Assembly: GCF_036248255.1 (NCBI RefSeq)
Contig: NZ_CP109178.1
Location: 2,046,001-2,110,000 of the forward strand
Direction of reading: 5' to 3'
DNA: 64,000 nucleotides
DNA from: Streptomyces sp. NBC_01717
GTDB taxonomy: Bacteria > Actinomycetota > Actinomycetes > Streptomycetales > Streptomycetaceae
The translations under genes were made by a program, and so were the position numbers. Positions 1 through 8,293 of the stretch are shown piece by piece (the stretch's first letter is position 1; every line of letters starts with the position of its first letter). Under the pieces are notes generated by a model that was not told where the DNA came from, searched no databases, and saw only the letters and a program-made list of their open reading frames with translations.

Positions 1-240
1 CGGGGCGCAGCGGATCAGCAGCTCGTCCATGGAGAGGCCGAGCGCCCCGGCCAGCGCCGCGACCGTGAAGAACGCAGGGGTCGGGGCGCGCCCCGTCTCG
101 ATCTTGCGCAGCGTCTCGGCGGAGATACCGGCGCCGGCCGCGATCTCGACCATGCTGCGGGCGCCTCGCGCCTCGCGGAGCAGTCGGCCGAGCCGTTCGC
201 CGCGCAGGCGTTCTTCCGGGGTCAGAGGCGTTCGTACCAT
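1..240 (-). CDS. XRE-family helix-turn-helix regulator (partial, C-terminus beyond window)
   Basis: The reverse strand from an ATG at 240 reads without a stop to the window edge, giving 80 residues of a Cro/C1-type DNA-binding protein. The helix-turn-helix lies at about residues 25-70 (VEIAAGAGISAETLRKIETG followed by a second helix ending LSMDELL). It is divergently transcribed from the methionine aminopeptidase gene, with only 75 bp between the two starts. That gap holds a perfect 17-bp tandem repeat and an inverted repeat, so autoregulation and control of the neighbour are likely by inference. The 3' end is outside the window, so any C-terminal sensor domain is unseen. Confidence 0.85.
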   Translation of the reverse strand, partial: MVRTPLTPEERLRGERLGRLLREARGARSMVEIAAGAGISAETLRKIETGRAPTPAFFTVAALAGALGLSMDELLIRCAP

Positions 241-257
241 GCCGACAGTCTAGTACT

Positions 258-291
258 GCCGTTATTCTCATACCGCCGTTATTCTCATACC
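258..291. repeat. Perfect tandem 17-bp repeat in XRE/map divergent promoter
   Basis: GCCGTTATTCTCATACC occurs twice head to tail, at 258-274 and 275-291. The repeat is far more AT-rich than its surroundings and sits between two divergent start codons. It is a good candidate operator for the XRE protein, which is an inference from position. Confidence 0.8.
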
Positions 292-308
292 GCTTTCACC
301 GGTATAGT
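287..308 (+). promoter_or_regulatory. Leaderless promoter and inverted repeat of the map gene
   Basis: ATACCG (287-292) and CGGTAT (300-305) form an inverted repeat that runs into a -10 hexamer TATAGT (303-308). Exactly 7 nt separate the hexamer from the ATG at 316 and no Shine-Dalgarno is visible. This is the usual geometry of leaderless actinobacterial transcripts. Overlap of the palindrome with the -10 suggests repression, by inference. Confidence 0.65.
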
Positions 309-315
309 AATTGGC

Positions 316-1083
316 ATGGTTCAGCTCAAGACGGATACATCCATAGAGGCGATGCGCGAGGCGGGCCGGGTCGTGGCCCAGTTGCTGGCGGCCGTACGGG
401 AGGCGGCGGCGGTCGGCGTGTCGCTGCGCGAGCTCGACGAGGTGGCGCGCGAAGTGCTGCGCGAAGCGGGCGCCGGGTCGCCGTTCCTCAACTACAAGCC
501 GCATTTCGCGCCCACCCCGTTCCCCGGCGTGATCTGCGCGTCCGTCAACGACGCGATCGTGCACGGCATCCCGACCGACCAGCGGCTGCGCGACGGCGAT
601 CTGGTGAGCATCGACGCGGGCGCGACGCTCGGCGGCTGGGCCGGCGACTCGGCGATCAGCTTCACCGTCGGCCGCGCCCGGCCCGCCGACAGCCGGCTGA
701 TCGACACGGCCTTCGAGGCGCTGGAGGCGGGGATCGCGGCGGCAGTCGTCGGCAACCGGATCGGTGACATCGCGCATGCGATCGGCACGGTCTGCCGGAC
801 GGCCGGATACGGCATCCCGGAAGGCTTCGGCGGCCATGGCATCGGCCGGTCCATGCACGAGGACCCGGCCGTCCCCAACGAGGGACGACCGGGTCGCGGC
901 ATGCCACTGCGGCACGGGATGGTGCTGGCGATCGAGCCGATGCTGATCGGCAGCGGCCGGGACGCGTTCCACCCCGACCGGGACGGCTGGACACTGCGTA
1001 CGTCCGACGGCAGCCGGGCGGCGCACGCCGAGCACACGGTGGCGATCACGGACGCGGGGCCCCGCATCCTCACCGCGCTCTGA
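316..1083 (+). CDS. map: Type I methionine aminopeptidase
   Basis: 255-residue cytosolic metalloprotease that removes the initiator methionine. The complete dinuclear metal site of the MAP family is visible: D100, D111, H174, E207 and E239, with the substrate-side H83 in VHGIP. It lacks an N-terminal SH3-binding or zinc extension, so it is the short bacterial form. The start at 316 has no Shine-Dalgarno but has a -10 hexamer 7 nt upstream, implying a leaderless mRNA. Its pairing with a divergent XRE regulator makes it more likely an accessory, regulated copy than the housekeeping map gene, which in Streptomyces usually lies near secY/adk. That last point is inference. Confidence 0.93.
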   Translation: MVQLKTDTSIEAMREAGRVVAQLLAAVREAAAVGVSLRELDEVAREVLREAGAGSPFLNYKPHFAPTPFPGVICASVNDAIVHGIPTDQRLRDGDLVSIDAGATLGGWAGDSAISFTVGRARPADSRLIDTAFEALEAGIAAAVVGNRIGDIAHAIGTVCRTAGYGIPEGFGGHGIGRSMHEDPAVPNEGRPGRGMPLRHGMVLAIEPMLIGSGRDAFHPDRDGWTLRTSDGSRAAHAEHTVAITDAGPRILTAL

Positions 1084-1139
1084 CATCGCCGGACAACGCG
1101 CCATGAACCGGCTTCGAGAGCCCGGCTATTGACGATCCG

Positions 1140-2948
1140 TCACGGCTTTGCGCTCGGCCTCACGACCATCGCCGAACCACCACCCCGCCGGACCTTCTCC
1201 GCCGCGGCGAGCCACCGCCCGTCCGGCAACCGTTGCACACCCGTGGCCGCCCCGATCTCGGGGTTGAGCTTGAAGGCATGCCCCAGCGACTCCAGCTCGC
1301 TCCGCAGCGGACTGTTCCACAGCCCCGGTTCGAGCTCCGTCGTCGGCGAGTTGCGCTGGCTGGCGCGCGGCGCCGCGATCGCGTCGACCAGCGGAAGGCC
1401 CCGGTCGACCGTGCCGATGAGCGACTGGAGCACGGTGGTGATGATCGTGGCGCCGCCCGGCGACCCCAGAGCCAGCAGCGGCTGCCCGTGCTTCAGCACG
1501 ATCGTCGGCGAGATCGACGACCGAGGCCGCTTGCCCGGACCCGGCAGATTCGGATCGTGCACCGCAGGGTCGGCCGGGGCGAACGAGAAGTCCGTCAGTT
1601 CGTTGTTGAGCAGATAGCCGCGCCCCGGCACGGTGAGGGCACTGCCGCCGGTCTGCTCGATGGTCAGGGTGTACGCGACGACATTGCCCCACTTGTCCGC
1701 GGCCGTCAGATGCGTGGTGTTCTCCCCTTCGTACGTCGTCGGGGCGGCCGTTCCACGGTTCGCGCAGTCGGCCGGGTGGCGCGGGTCGCCGGGGGCGAGC
1801 GGGCTGGTCAGCACCGCGTCGTCCTTGATCAGGCACTCCCGCGAGTCGGCGTACCGCTGACTGAGCAGGCCGCGCGTCGGTACGTCCTCGAACGCCGGGT
1901 CGCCGACCCACCGCCCACGGTCCGCGAACGCGATCCGGCTCGCCTCGATGTAGCGGTGCAGATACTGCGCCTCGGTCGCCCGCGAAAGGTCCGTGGACTC
2001 GAGGATGTTGAGGGCCTCACCCACACTCGTACCGCCGGACGAGGACGGCGCCATGCCGTACACGTCGAGGCCTCGGTAGCCGACCTTCGTCGGCGCCTGC
2101 CGCACTGCCCGGTAGGACCGCAGGTCCCGCGCCGTGAGGTCGCCGGGACGCACCACCCGGGTCGCCTCCGGGTCGACCGGCGGGTTGCGCACGGTCCGTA
2201 CGACGTCGTCGGCCAGGTCGCCGCGGTACAGCTCGTCGATGCCCTCGCGGCCCACCTTCTCGTACGTACGGGCAAGATCGGGGTTCTTGAAGACGGAGCC
2301 GACCACCGGCAGCTGCCCGCCCGGCAGGAAGAGCTTCGCGGTGTCCGGGAAGTCGGCGAACCTGGCCTGGTTGCCCTCCGTCTGCGAACGGAACGTGGAG
2401 TCGACGACGAAGCCGTCCCGGGCCAGGCGTTCGGCCGGCTTCAGCAGCCTGCCCAGCGACTTGCTGCCCCAGGCGTCGAGGGCGGTGCCCCAGGTGGCCG
2501 GGGTTCCCGGCGTGCCCACGCCCAGACCGCTGGTGACGGCGTCCGCGAAGGCGAGCGGCTTCCCGTTCTCCAGGAAGAGCGAGGAGTCCGCGCTGCGCGG
2601 AGCGGTCTCGCGGCCGTCGATGGTCTCCACGGTGTGCTTCTTGGCGTTGTAGTAGACGAAGTAGCCGCCCCCGCCGAGGCCCGCCGAGTACGGCTCGGTC
2701 ACGCCGAGCGCGGCTGCGGTCGCCACGGCGGCGTCGACGGCGTTGCCGCCCTCACGGAGCACCTCGATCCCGGCGGCCGTCGCGTCCGCGTCGACGCTGG
2801 CGACCGCGCCGCCGTATCCCACCGCGACGGGGGACTTGGGCGGTGGCACGGCCGATGGCGACGAAGTGGACGGTGCGGCCGCGCCGACCGTGACAACAGC
2901 GGCGAGCACACTTAACAACGACACATTCCGTGCGACTGAACGTCGCAT
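1140..2948 (-). CDS. ggt: Gamma-glutamyltransferase (secreted)
   Basis: 602-residue exported gamma-glutamyltransferase that cleaves or transfers the gamma-glutamyl group of glutathione-like peptides. The start at 2948 is preceded by GGAGGT at 4 nt. The frame stays open another 61 codons upstream, but that part is not protein-like and overlaps the divergent neighbour. An N-terminal signal segment (about residues 5-26) precedes the mature chain. Family landmarks are the DGRETAP motif (substrate-binding Arg near 113), the autoprocessing nucleophile at T411 in the N-T-T-H motif, and GSPGGATI near 496-502. The precursor is therefore expected to split into large and small subunits at residue 411. 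Confidence 0.94.
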   Translation of the reverse strand: MRRSVARNVSLLSVLAAVVTVGAAAPSTSSPSAVPPPKSPVAVGYGGAVASVDADATAAGIEVLREGGNAVDAAVATAAALGVTEPYSAGLGGGGYFVYYNAKKHTVETIDGRETAPRSADSSLFLENGKPLAFADAVTSGLGVGTPGTPATWGTALDAWGSKSLGRLLKPAERLARDGFVVDSTFRSQTEGNQARFADFPDTAKLFLPGGQLPVVGSVFKNPDLARTYEKVGREGIDELYRGDLADDVVRTVRNPPVDPEATRVVRPGDLTARDLRSYRAVRQAPTKVGYRGLDVYGMAPSSSGGTSVGEALNILESTDLSRATEAQYLHRYIEASRIAFADRGRWVGDPAFEDVPTRGLLSQRYADSRECLIKDDAVLTSPLAPGDPRHPADCANRGTAAPTTYEGENTTHLTAADKWGNVVAYTLTIEQTGGSALTVPGRGYLLNNELTDFSFAPADPAVHDPNLPGPGKRPRSSISPTIVLKHGQPLLALGSPGGATIITTVLQSLIGTVDRGLPLVDAIAAPRASQRNSPTTELEPGLWNSPLRSELESLGHAFKLNPEIGAATGVQRLPDGRWLAAAEKVRRGGGSAMVVRPSAKP

Positions 2949-3051
2949 GCGCACCTCCAGTGAAGGATCGTCCGCGCAGGGTAACTCCGCCTCACCTGTC
3001 TCGTCAGGGCCACCGTGAACATGGTCCGGATGACCGCTAACATGCCCGCCC

Positions 3052-3795
3052 ATGACTGACGACGTACGCAACATCGTGCTGGGCGTGATAGCGGCCGGCT
3101 TCAGCGCCGCCCTCGGCTGGGCGGCCCGCACCTATCTCTGGCGCCGCAGACTCCGACGGAAGCAGGCGTTCTTCGGGCTGCCCGGGAACTCCGAGTGCCT
3201 GCTCGTCGTCAACCGCGACGCGGGCGGGGACGGCGCCGTCCACCGCCACGACGTCTTCGCCCTGCTCGAACTCTCCGCGCTGATCAAGGACTGCTCGGCG
3301 CATGCCCAGATCGTGTCCCACGACACCGCCCAGCAGGGCTTCGGCGAGCGCACCGAGTTCTGCGTGGGCGGCCCGGTCTCCAACCGCCGGATGGCCGCCC
3401 ATCTGCATTCCCTGCTGCCCGGCGTGAAGGTGAACACCGAGCCGGAGCCGGGCCCGGACCGTGGTGCCTTCCAGATCGGAACGGAGCGCTACCGGGCGGA
3501 GAAGGGCATCGCCGAGCACGTTCTGCTCGCCAGACTGACGGCCGGTCAGGATGCCCGCCCGGTTTTCCTGTTCTGCGGACAGCAGGCGATCACCAACCAG
3601 GCGGCGTCCCGCTATCTGGCCCGCAACTACGAGAAGCTGTCCCGCAAACATGGCAACAACACGTTCTGCCTGCTGCTCAAGGTGGTCAACTCGCAGGCGT
3701 ACGGCCCCGATGTGGTGGAGCTGGTCGCCGACGTGACGCGGGCCGCGCAGACGCCCGTACCCGCGCAGCGCACTTCGCACCGCGCGTCGAGCTGA
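3052..3795 (+). CDS. Membrane-anchored protein of unknown function
   Basis: 247 residues. One N-terminal hydrophobic segment (about residues 8-26, ending in WRRRLRRK) would anchor it with a cytoplasmic domain facing in. The soluble part has alternating beta/alpha character with recognisable blocks: LLVVNRDAG near 51, EFCVGGPVSNRRMAAHL near 102-118, VFLFCGQQAITNQAASRYL near 167-185 and FCLLLKVV near 201. This looks like a Rossmann-type or SLOG-like nucleotide-binding fold, but I do not recognise the family and assign no function. It is divergent from ggt, with starts about 100 bp apart, and convergent with the following lipoprotein gene. Confidence 0.75.
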   Translation: MTDDVRNIVLGVIAAGFSAALGWAARTYLWRRRLRRKQAFFGLPGNSECLLVVNRDAGGDGAVHRHDVFALLELSALIKDCSAHAQIVSHDTAQQGFGERTEFCVGGPVSNRRMAAHLHSLLPGVKVNTEPEPGPDRGAFQIGTERYRAEKGIAEHVLLARLTAGQDARPVFLFCGQQAITNQAASRYLARNYEKLSRKHGNNTFCLLLKVVNSQAYGPDVVELVADVTRAAQTPVPAQRTSHRASS

Positions 3796-3873
3796 TCCGC
3801 CCGCGGTCCCGGGCCGCGCCCGTCCGGCCTCCCGTGCTGCCCCACTCCTGCGCGGGGGGGGGCGGCCCGGCGA

Positions 3874-4401
3874 TCAGACGGAGCAGCGGGCCGGCCCGAT
3901 GGATCCGTCCGATCCGAGCACCGTCACTGTCGTGCCCTGCTGGGCGCCGCGCTCGTACGCGACGGTGCAGATCAGCTGCTGCCGGGCGAGTTCGGAGAGC
4001 TGGTTGACGGCGGAAGTGATCCGGACCCGTACCCCCTCCTGGCTCGTGGTCACACTCACCTGGTCACTGCTCATGGGGAGTTCGGTCCGCAGTCCTGCCT
4101 CCCTCTCCGCCGGGGAAGGCCCCTTGAACAGCAAGGCGAGCTGCTTGCCCCGGCTTCGCCCGTCATCCCCTGTTCCCGAGGACGAGGTGGCCGACGGAAT
4201 GTCGACCTGCCGTACGACGGGGAGCAGTCCGCCCGGGGACGACGGCGAGATGAAATACAGCACCGTGCCCTGCCGGGCGCCCGGGGCCACCTCCACGGTT
4301 GCCGCATCACCGACCTGGACGACGTCCGTGGACCTGATGCCGCACCCGGTTGCCAGCAGCACAAGGGGCAGCAGAGCGCCGAGGACCCGCCCGCGCCTCA
4401 T
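3874..4401 (-). CDS. Lipoprotein, third gene of the two-component operon
   Basis: 175-residue lipoprotein with a lipobox around LLATGC. The remaining residues alternate beta strands and resemble a GerMN/LpqB-like module (QLALLFKGPSPAEREAGLRT, then a C-terminal Cys pair region). Its ATG overlaps the stop of the upstream histidine kinase gene by 4 nt (4398-4401), so the two are translationally coupled. A lipoprotein coupled to a kinase is a known Streptomyces arrangement (CseA with CseB/C; the third afsQ gene), where it tunes sensing at the outer face of the membrane. Order RR-HK-lipoprotein matches the afs type better than the cse type. Confidence 0.82.
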   Translation of the reverse strand: MRRGRVLGALLPLVLLATGCGIRSTDVVQVGDAATVEVAPGARQGTVLYFISPSSPGGLLPVVRQVDIPSATSSSGTGDDGRSRGKQLALLFKGPSPAEREAGLRTELPMSSDQVSVTTSQEGVRVRITSAVNQLSELARQQLICTVAYERGAQQGTTVTVLGSDGSIGPARCSV

Positions 4402-5834
4402 GCCCCCTCCAGCGGAAGCTCGACCGTGAACACAGCACCGCCGTCAGGCCTGTTGGCGCCGTGGACGGTGCCGCCGTGCAATCGTACGTTCTCCTGGGTG
4501 ATCGCCAGTCCGAGTCCGCTGCCCGCCGACCGGGTCCGCGCCTCGTCGGCCTTGTAGAACCGGTCGAAGATGTGCGGAAGGACGGCCGGTTCGATCCCGG
4601 GACCGCTGTCCTCGACCTCCGTCACCAGCCAGTCCTCCCCGTCCCGCCGCTCTGTCCGCAGCCGTACCCGGACGGGCTGTGCGCCGTGCCGCAGGGCGTT
4701 GCCGACCAGGTTGGCCACGATCACATCGAAACGGGGCGGGTCGAGCACCCCCCTCACCCCGTCGGGGAGGTCGGTGGCGACCTGTTCCTCCCAGTGCCTG
4801 GCCTGCAGGGTCTTGCGGATCGTCTCGGCGACGTCGACCTCGTCGAGGTGGAGGCCCGCGGCCTTCGCGTCGAAGCGGGAGATCTCCATCAGGTCGTCGA
4901 CGAGCGTGGCCAGCTTCCCCGTCTCCGCACTGATCAGCCGGACGGCTGCCGCAGTGTCGGAGTTGAGCTGGGCGGCATCCTCGTCGAGGACTTCGGTGAC
5001 GGCAAGCATCCCCGCGAGCGGGGTGCGCAGCTCGTGCGAGACGTCGGAGGCAAAGCGCCGGGCCCTTGCCTCCGCCCGTTGGAGCTCCTCCACGGACTGC
5101 TTGAGCTTGGTGGACGATTCGTTGAACGTCCAGGCCAGTTCGGCGAGTTCGTCGGATCCCTTCACCTCGATACGGGTGTCGAGCTCGCCCCGTCCGATCC
5201 CGGCGGCGGCCCGGCGCAGGTCACGGACCGGGCGCAGCACACTGCGGGCGGCCAGCAGGGCCGGCACCAGCGCGATGAGGAGGGCGGGCAGAGCGCCGTC
5301 GCGGGCCGCGGTGACCATGGCGTTGACATTGGCCTGCTCGGGGCGGAGCGGCATCACCGCGAAGAGGACGAGCCCGGTGCGACGCGGGCCGTAGCCCCGG
5401 TCGAACATGGCGGGCATCCCGATCGTCAGCCAGGGCTCGCCGTTCTTGACGACCCGCTGGAACGAGGCGTGCGCGTTGGTGCGGGCAGCGGCGCGCAGTT
5501 CGGGTGTGATCACGTTCGAGGTGGACCGGTCCGACGACGAGATCCGCAGGTCCGCATATTCGGCGAAGACGATCCAGGTGTGCGGCTTGCCTTCCCGGGC
5601 GAGGGTCTGGCACACCTGCCGCAGCTGGGCCGCGTCCAACGGGAGGGTCAACGTCTGCGCGGTGACCCGGTCGCGGAACTGGGCGACCGCGGTGTCCTGG
5701 GCCTGCTGGAGGATCGCGGACCGGGCCTCGCGGTAGGTCAGAGTCGCAGTGGTGATCGCGCTGATCGCCGCGACCAGAAGAAATGCCGATATGAGACGGG
5801 TCCGCAGACCGAACCGGGCGCCGAGAAACTTCAT
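4398..5834 (-). CDS. Sensor histidine kinase (AfsQ2/CseC-like)
   Basis: 478-residue membrane kinase. TM1 is at about residues 12-30, and an extracytoplasmic loop extends to roughly residue 165. TM2 is followed by a HAMP segment (LRRAAAGIGRGELDTRI). The phosphoacceptor box is FASDVSHELRTPLAGM, and the ATPase domain shows NLVGNALRHG, DSGPGIE and GSGLGLAI motifs. Start and stop both overlap neighbours by 4 nt (5831-5834 and 4398-4401), so RR, HK and lipoprotein form one coupled operon. The signal is unknown; a cell-envelope cue is the family expectation. Confidence 0.92.
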   Translation of the reverse strand: MKFLGARFGLRTRLISAFLLVAAISAITTATLTYREARSAILQQAQDTAVAQFRDRVTAQTLTLPLDAAQLRQVCQTLAREGKPHTWIVFAEYADLRISSSDRSTSNVITPELRAAARTNAHASFQRVVKNGEPWLTIGMPAMFDRGYGPRRTGLVLFAVMPLRPEQANVNAMVTAARDGALPALLIALVPALLAARSVLRPVRDLRRAAAGIGRGELDTRIEVKGSDELAELAWTFNESSTKLKQSVEELQRAEARARRFASDVSHELRTPLAGMLAVTEVLDEDAAQLNSDTAAAVRLISAETGKLATLVDDLMEISRFDAKAAGLHLDEVDVAETIRKTLQARHWEEQVATDLPDGVRGVLDPPRFDVIVANLVGNALRHGAQPVRVRLRTERRDGEDWLVTEVEDSGPGIEPAVLPHIFDRFYKADEARTRSAGSGLGLAITQENVRLHGGTVHGANRPDGGAVFTVELPLEGA

Positions 5835-6514
5835 ACGAGCGGCCCGAACCGGTACCCGAAACCGCGGACGGTCTGGATGTACCGGGGGCTGCCCGCCACA
5901 TCCTCGATCTTCTGCCGCAACCGCCGTACACAGGCGTCGACCAGTCGCGCGTCGCCGTGGTAACTGTGCTCCCAGACGTACTCGAGGAGCTGCTGCCTGC
6001 TGAAGACCTGCTCGGGAGAGGCCGACAGATGCAGCAGCAGTTTCAGTTCGGACGGGGCGAGCAGGATCCGCTCTCCCGCCTTGGCGACGGACAACCCGGC
6101 ACGGTCCACGACCAGTTCGCCATGGAACTCGATGCCGCTGCGTCCGGCGGGTTCGGCGAGCCGTCGCAGCACGGCCCGGATCCTGGCCTCGATCACTTCG
6201 GTGCGGGCGGGCTTGACGATGTAGTCGTCCGCGCCTGCCTCCAGCCCGACGACCACATCGAAGTCGTCTCCGCGGGCGGTCAGCATGATGATCGGCAGCT
6301 GGCTGGACTCCCGTATGCGACGGCAGACCTGGACGCCGTTCATGCCGGGCAGCATCAGGTCGAGGAGGACGAGATCGGGCCGGAACTCCGCCAGCGCGCC
6401 GAGTCCCGCCTCGCCGGTCTCCACGGCCCGGAGCTCATGACCGCGCCTTCGCAGCCCGAGCTCGACCCCTTCACGTACGGAGGGGTCGTCTTCGATCAAC
6501 AGCACACGCGGCAT
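5831..6514 (-). CDS. OmpR-family response regulator (AfsQ1-like)
   Basis: 227 residues: receiver domain with the phosphorylatable D52 (LVLLDLMLPG) and acidic pocket E8-D9-D10, then a winged-helix DNA-binding domain ending in VRGFGYRFG. The segment RLVDACVRRLRQKIED is close to what I recall of AfsQ1 from S. coelicolor. The sigQ gene that accompanies afsQ1 there is absent here, so I leave the symbol blank. It is the first gene of a three-gene coupled operon on the reverse strand. Downstream genes are the kinase and a lipoprotein. Confidence 0.92.
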   Translation of the reverse strand: MPRVLLIEDDPSVREGVELGLRRRGHELRAVETGEAGLGALAEFRPDLVLLDLMLPGMNGVQVCRRIRESSQLPIIMLTARGDDFDVVVGLEAGADDYIVKPARTEVIEARIRAVLRRLAEPAGRSGIEFHGELVVDRAGLSVAKAGERILLAPSELKLLLHLSASPEQVFSRQQLLEYVWEHSYHGDARLVDACVRRLRQKIEDVAGSPRYIQTVRGFGYRFGPLV

Positions 6515-6613
6515 GGCACCAGTATCCCAACGATCACTATCGAGCCAACCGGCACGGACGAGCCGTCCGGCACCAGCAAGGACAGGTCGGCCACCGGACG
6601 GCCCCGGCGCCCG

Positions 6614-8293
6614 CTAACGCCGCATCCGGCCCCGTCCCGCGGCCAGCACGGCACTGACCTCGGCGAGCCGCAGCGGCCGCGCCAGCACCCCCACCACCGC
6701 CAGAAGCACCATCACCCCCGCCGCCGTTGCCACCACGTCCCCGGCCCCGTCGCATGCACGGGCCACCGCGTAACCGAACGCCCCCGCGGGCACACAGGCC
6801 ACCACCAGCCGCGCATGCGCCCACAGTCCCGGCGACCGCCACAGCGCAGGCCACCGCTCGCCGGATCCGCCCGACACCCTGCGATGCAACACATACGCGG
6901 TGACCGCGAACCCCGCGAAGAGTGCCACCGAGTACGCCGCGGCCATCCCCGTCACCGCCCACCGCGCGGGCAGCATCAGATACGCGACACCGGACAGCCC
7001 CGCGTTGAACGCCGCGATCACCAGGTTCAGAAGGAATGGCGTGCGGGTGTCGCCCATCGCGTAGAACCCCCGGGACAGCACGTACTGCCCGGAGAACGCG
7101 ATCAGTCCCGGCGCGAACGCCATCATCATCCCCGCCATCACCGTGATGTCGGCGGCGCCGGTTTGTCCGTAGCCGAACACAGCCCCCATCACCCACGGCG
7201 CGAGCGCGAACAGCGCACCCGCTGCGGGCACCACCACCGCGGCCGTCGTCCGCAGCGCATAGGAGACATCGCGACGCACCCCGGCGAGATCGCCCCCAGC
7301 CGCCGCCCGGCTCATCCGCGGCATCAGCGCGGTGACGAGCGAGACGGTCACGATGCCCTGCGGCACCACCCACAGCTGGTAGGCGTAGCTGTACGCGGTA
7401 TAGCCCACGCCGCCTGCCACGCCCTGCTCCACGGCGTGCTGCCCGGTGAGGGTGGAGAGCCGGGTCACCACCCAGTAGGCGACCTGGTTCGTCAGCACCA
7501 GCATCACGAGCCACCCGGCCGACCGTAGCGGCCGGGTGAGACCGCTCCCCCGCCAGTCGAACCGGGGCCGCCAGCGGAACTTCGCGGCCCGCAGCGCGGG
7601 CACCAGGGCCAGCGTCTGCACGGCGATCCCGGCCGTCGTCCCCCACCCCAGCAACTGGGCATGCGCGGAGGTCAGCGTGCCGTCGGAGCCTGCCGCGACG
7701 CCCAGATAAAACCCGAACACAGAGATGATCACAAGGTTGTTGAGGACCGGGGTCCACATCATCGCGCCGAACCGGTTGCGGGCATTCAGTACTTGACCCA
7801 GGAGCGTGAACAGCCCGTAGAACAGGATCTGCGGCAGGCAGTAGCGGGCCAGCGCGATCGTGAGCTGCGCCTGCTCACCCGAGTAGGGGGTGTAGACAGC
7901 CACGATCAGCGGGGCGCCGACGACAGCGAGTCCGGTGAGGGCGACGAGGCCGACCGCACAGGCGGTGAGCAGCCGGTCGGTGTACGCGGCTCCGCCATCG
8001 GCGTGTTCCTTGGCGGCCCGCACCAGTTCGGGGACGAACACCGCATTGAGGGCGCCGCCGATGAGGAGCATGTAGAGGATGTTGGGGACGGTGTTGGCGA
8101 CCGCGTACCCGTCGGCCTGGAGTCCGGTGCCGAGCGCGGCGACGACGACCGCCGAGCGTATGAACCCGGTGGCCCGCGAGACGACCGAGCCGGCTGCCAT
8201 GACGGCGCCGCTGCGCAGCACCGATCCCGACCTGTCCGTCGCCTTCCGCTGCTCGTCCTCTGCGACCTCTCCCGTCGCCTCGGTGGCGGTCAC
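6614..8293 (-). CDS. murJ: MurJ/MviN-family lipid II flippase-like protein
   Basis: 559-residue polytopic membrane protein of the MVF family, with about 14 hydrophobic segments and the conserved start GSVVSRATGFIRSAVV. It lacks the long cytoplasmic kinase-like extension seen in mycobacterial MviN, and is probably an accessory paralog. The GTG start at 8293 overlaps the stop of the upstream FemX-like gene by 4 nt (GTGA at 8290-8293). The reading frame stays open to 8953, but the extra part is a shadow of the femX gene. Coupling with a Fem ligase suggests linked work on lipid-linked precursors, by inference. Confidence 0.88.
   Translation of the reverse strand: MTATEATGEVAEDEQRKATDRSGSVLRSGAVMAAGSVVSRATGFIRSAVVVAALGTGLQADGYAVANTVPNILYMLLIGGALNAVFVPELVRAAKEHADGGAAYTDRLLTACAVGLVALTGLAVVGAPLIVAVYTPYSGEQAQLTIALARYCLPQILFYGLFTLLGQVLNARNRFGAMMWTPVLNNLVIISVFGFYLGVAAGSDGTLTSAHAQLLGWGTTAGIAVQTLALVPALRAAKFRWRPRFDWRGSGLTRPLRSAGWLVMLVLTNQVAYWVVTRLSTLTGQHAVEQGVAGGVGYTAYSYAYQLWVVPQGIVTVSLVTALMPRMSRAAAGGDLAGVRRDVSYALRTTAAVVVPAAGALFALAPWVMGAVFGYGQTGAADITVMAGMMMAFAPGLIAFSGQYVLSRGFYAMGDTRTPFLLNLVIAAFNAGLSGVAYLMLPARWAVTGMAAAYSVALFAGFAVTAYVLHRRVSGGSGERWPALWRSPGLWAHARLVVACVPAGAFGYAVARACDGAGDVVATAAGVMVLLAVVGVLARPLRLAEVSAVLAAGRGRMRR

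Noticed and set aside
1233..2915. 560-codon + strand frame antisense to gamma-glutamyltransferase
   Set aside because: Arg/Val/Gly-rich shadow with no domain; the reverse strand carries a complete enzyme with its nucleophile motif.
2949..3131. 61-codon N-terminal extension of gamma-glutamyltransferase
   Set aside because: It runs past a GGAGGT ribosome site and signal peptide start at 2948 and into the divergent neighbour.
4350..5963. 537-codon + strand frame across the histidine kinase
   Set aside because: Shadow of the kinase gene, without a ribosome site or recognisable domain.
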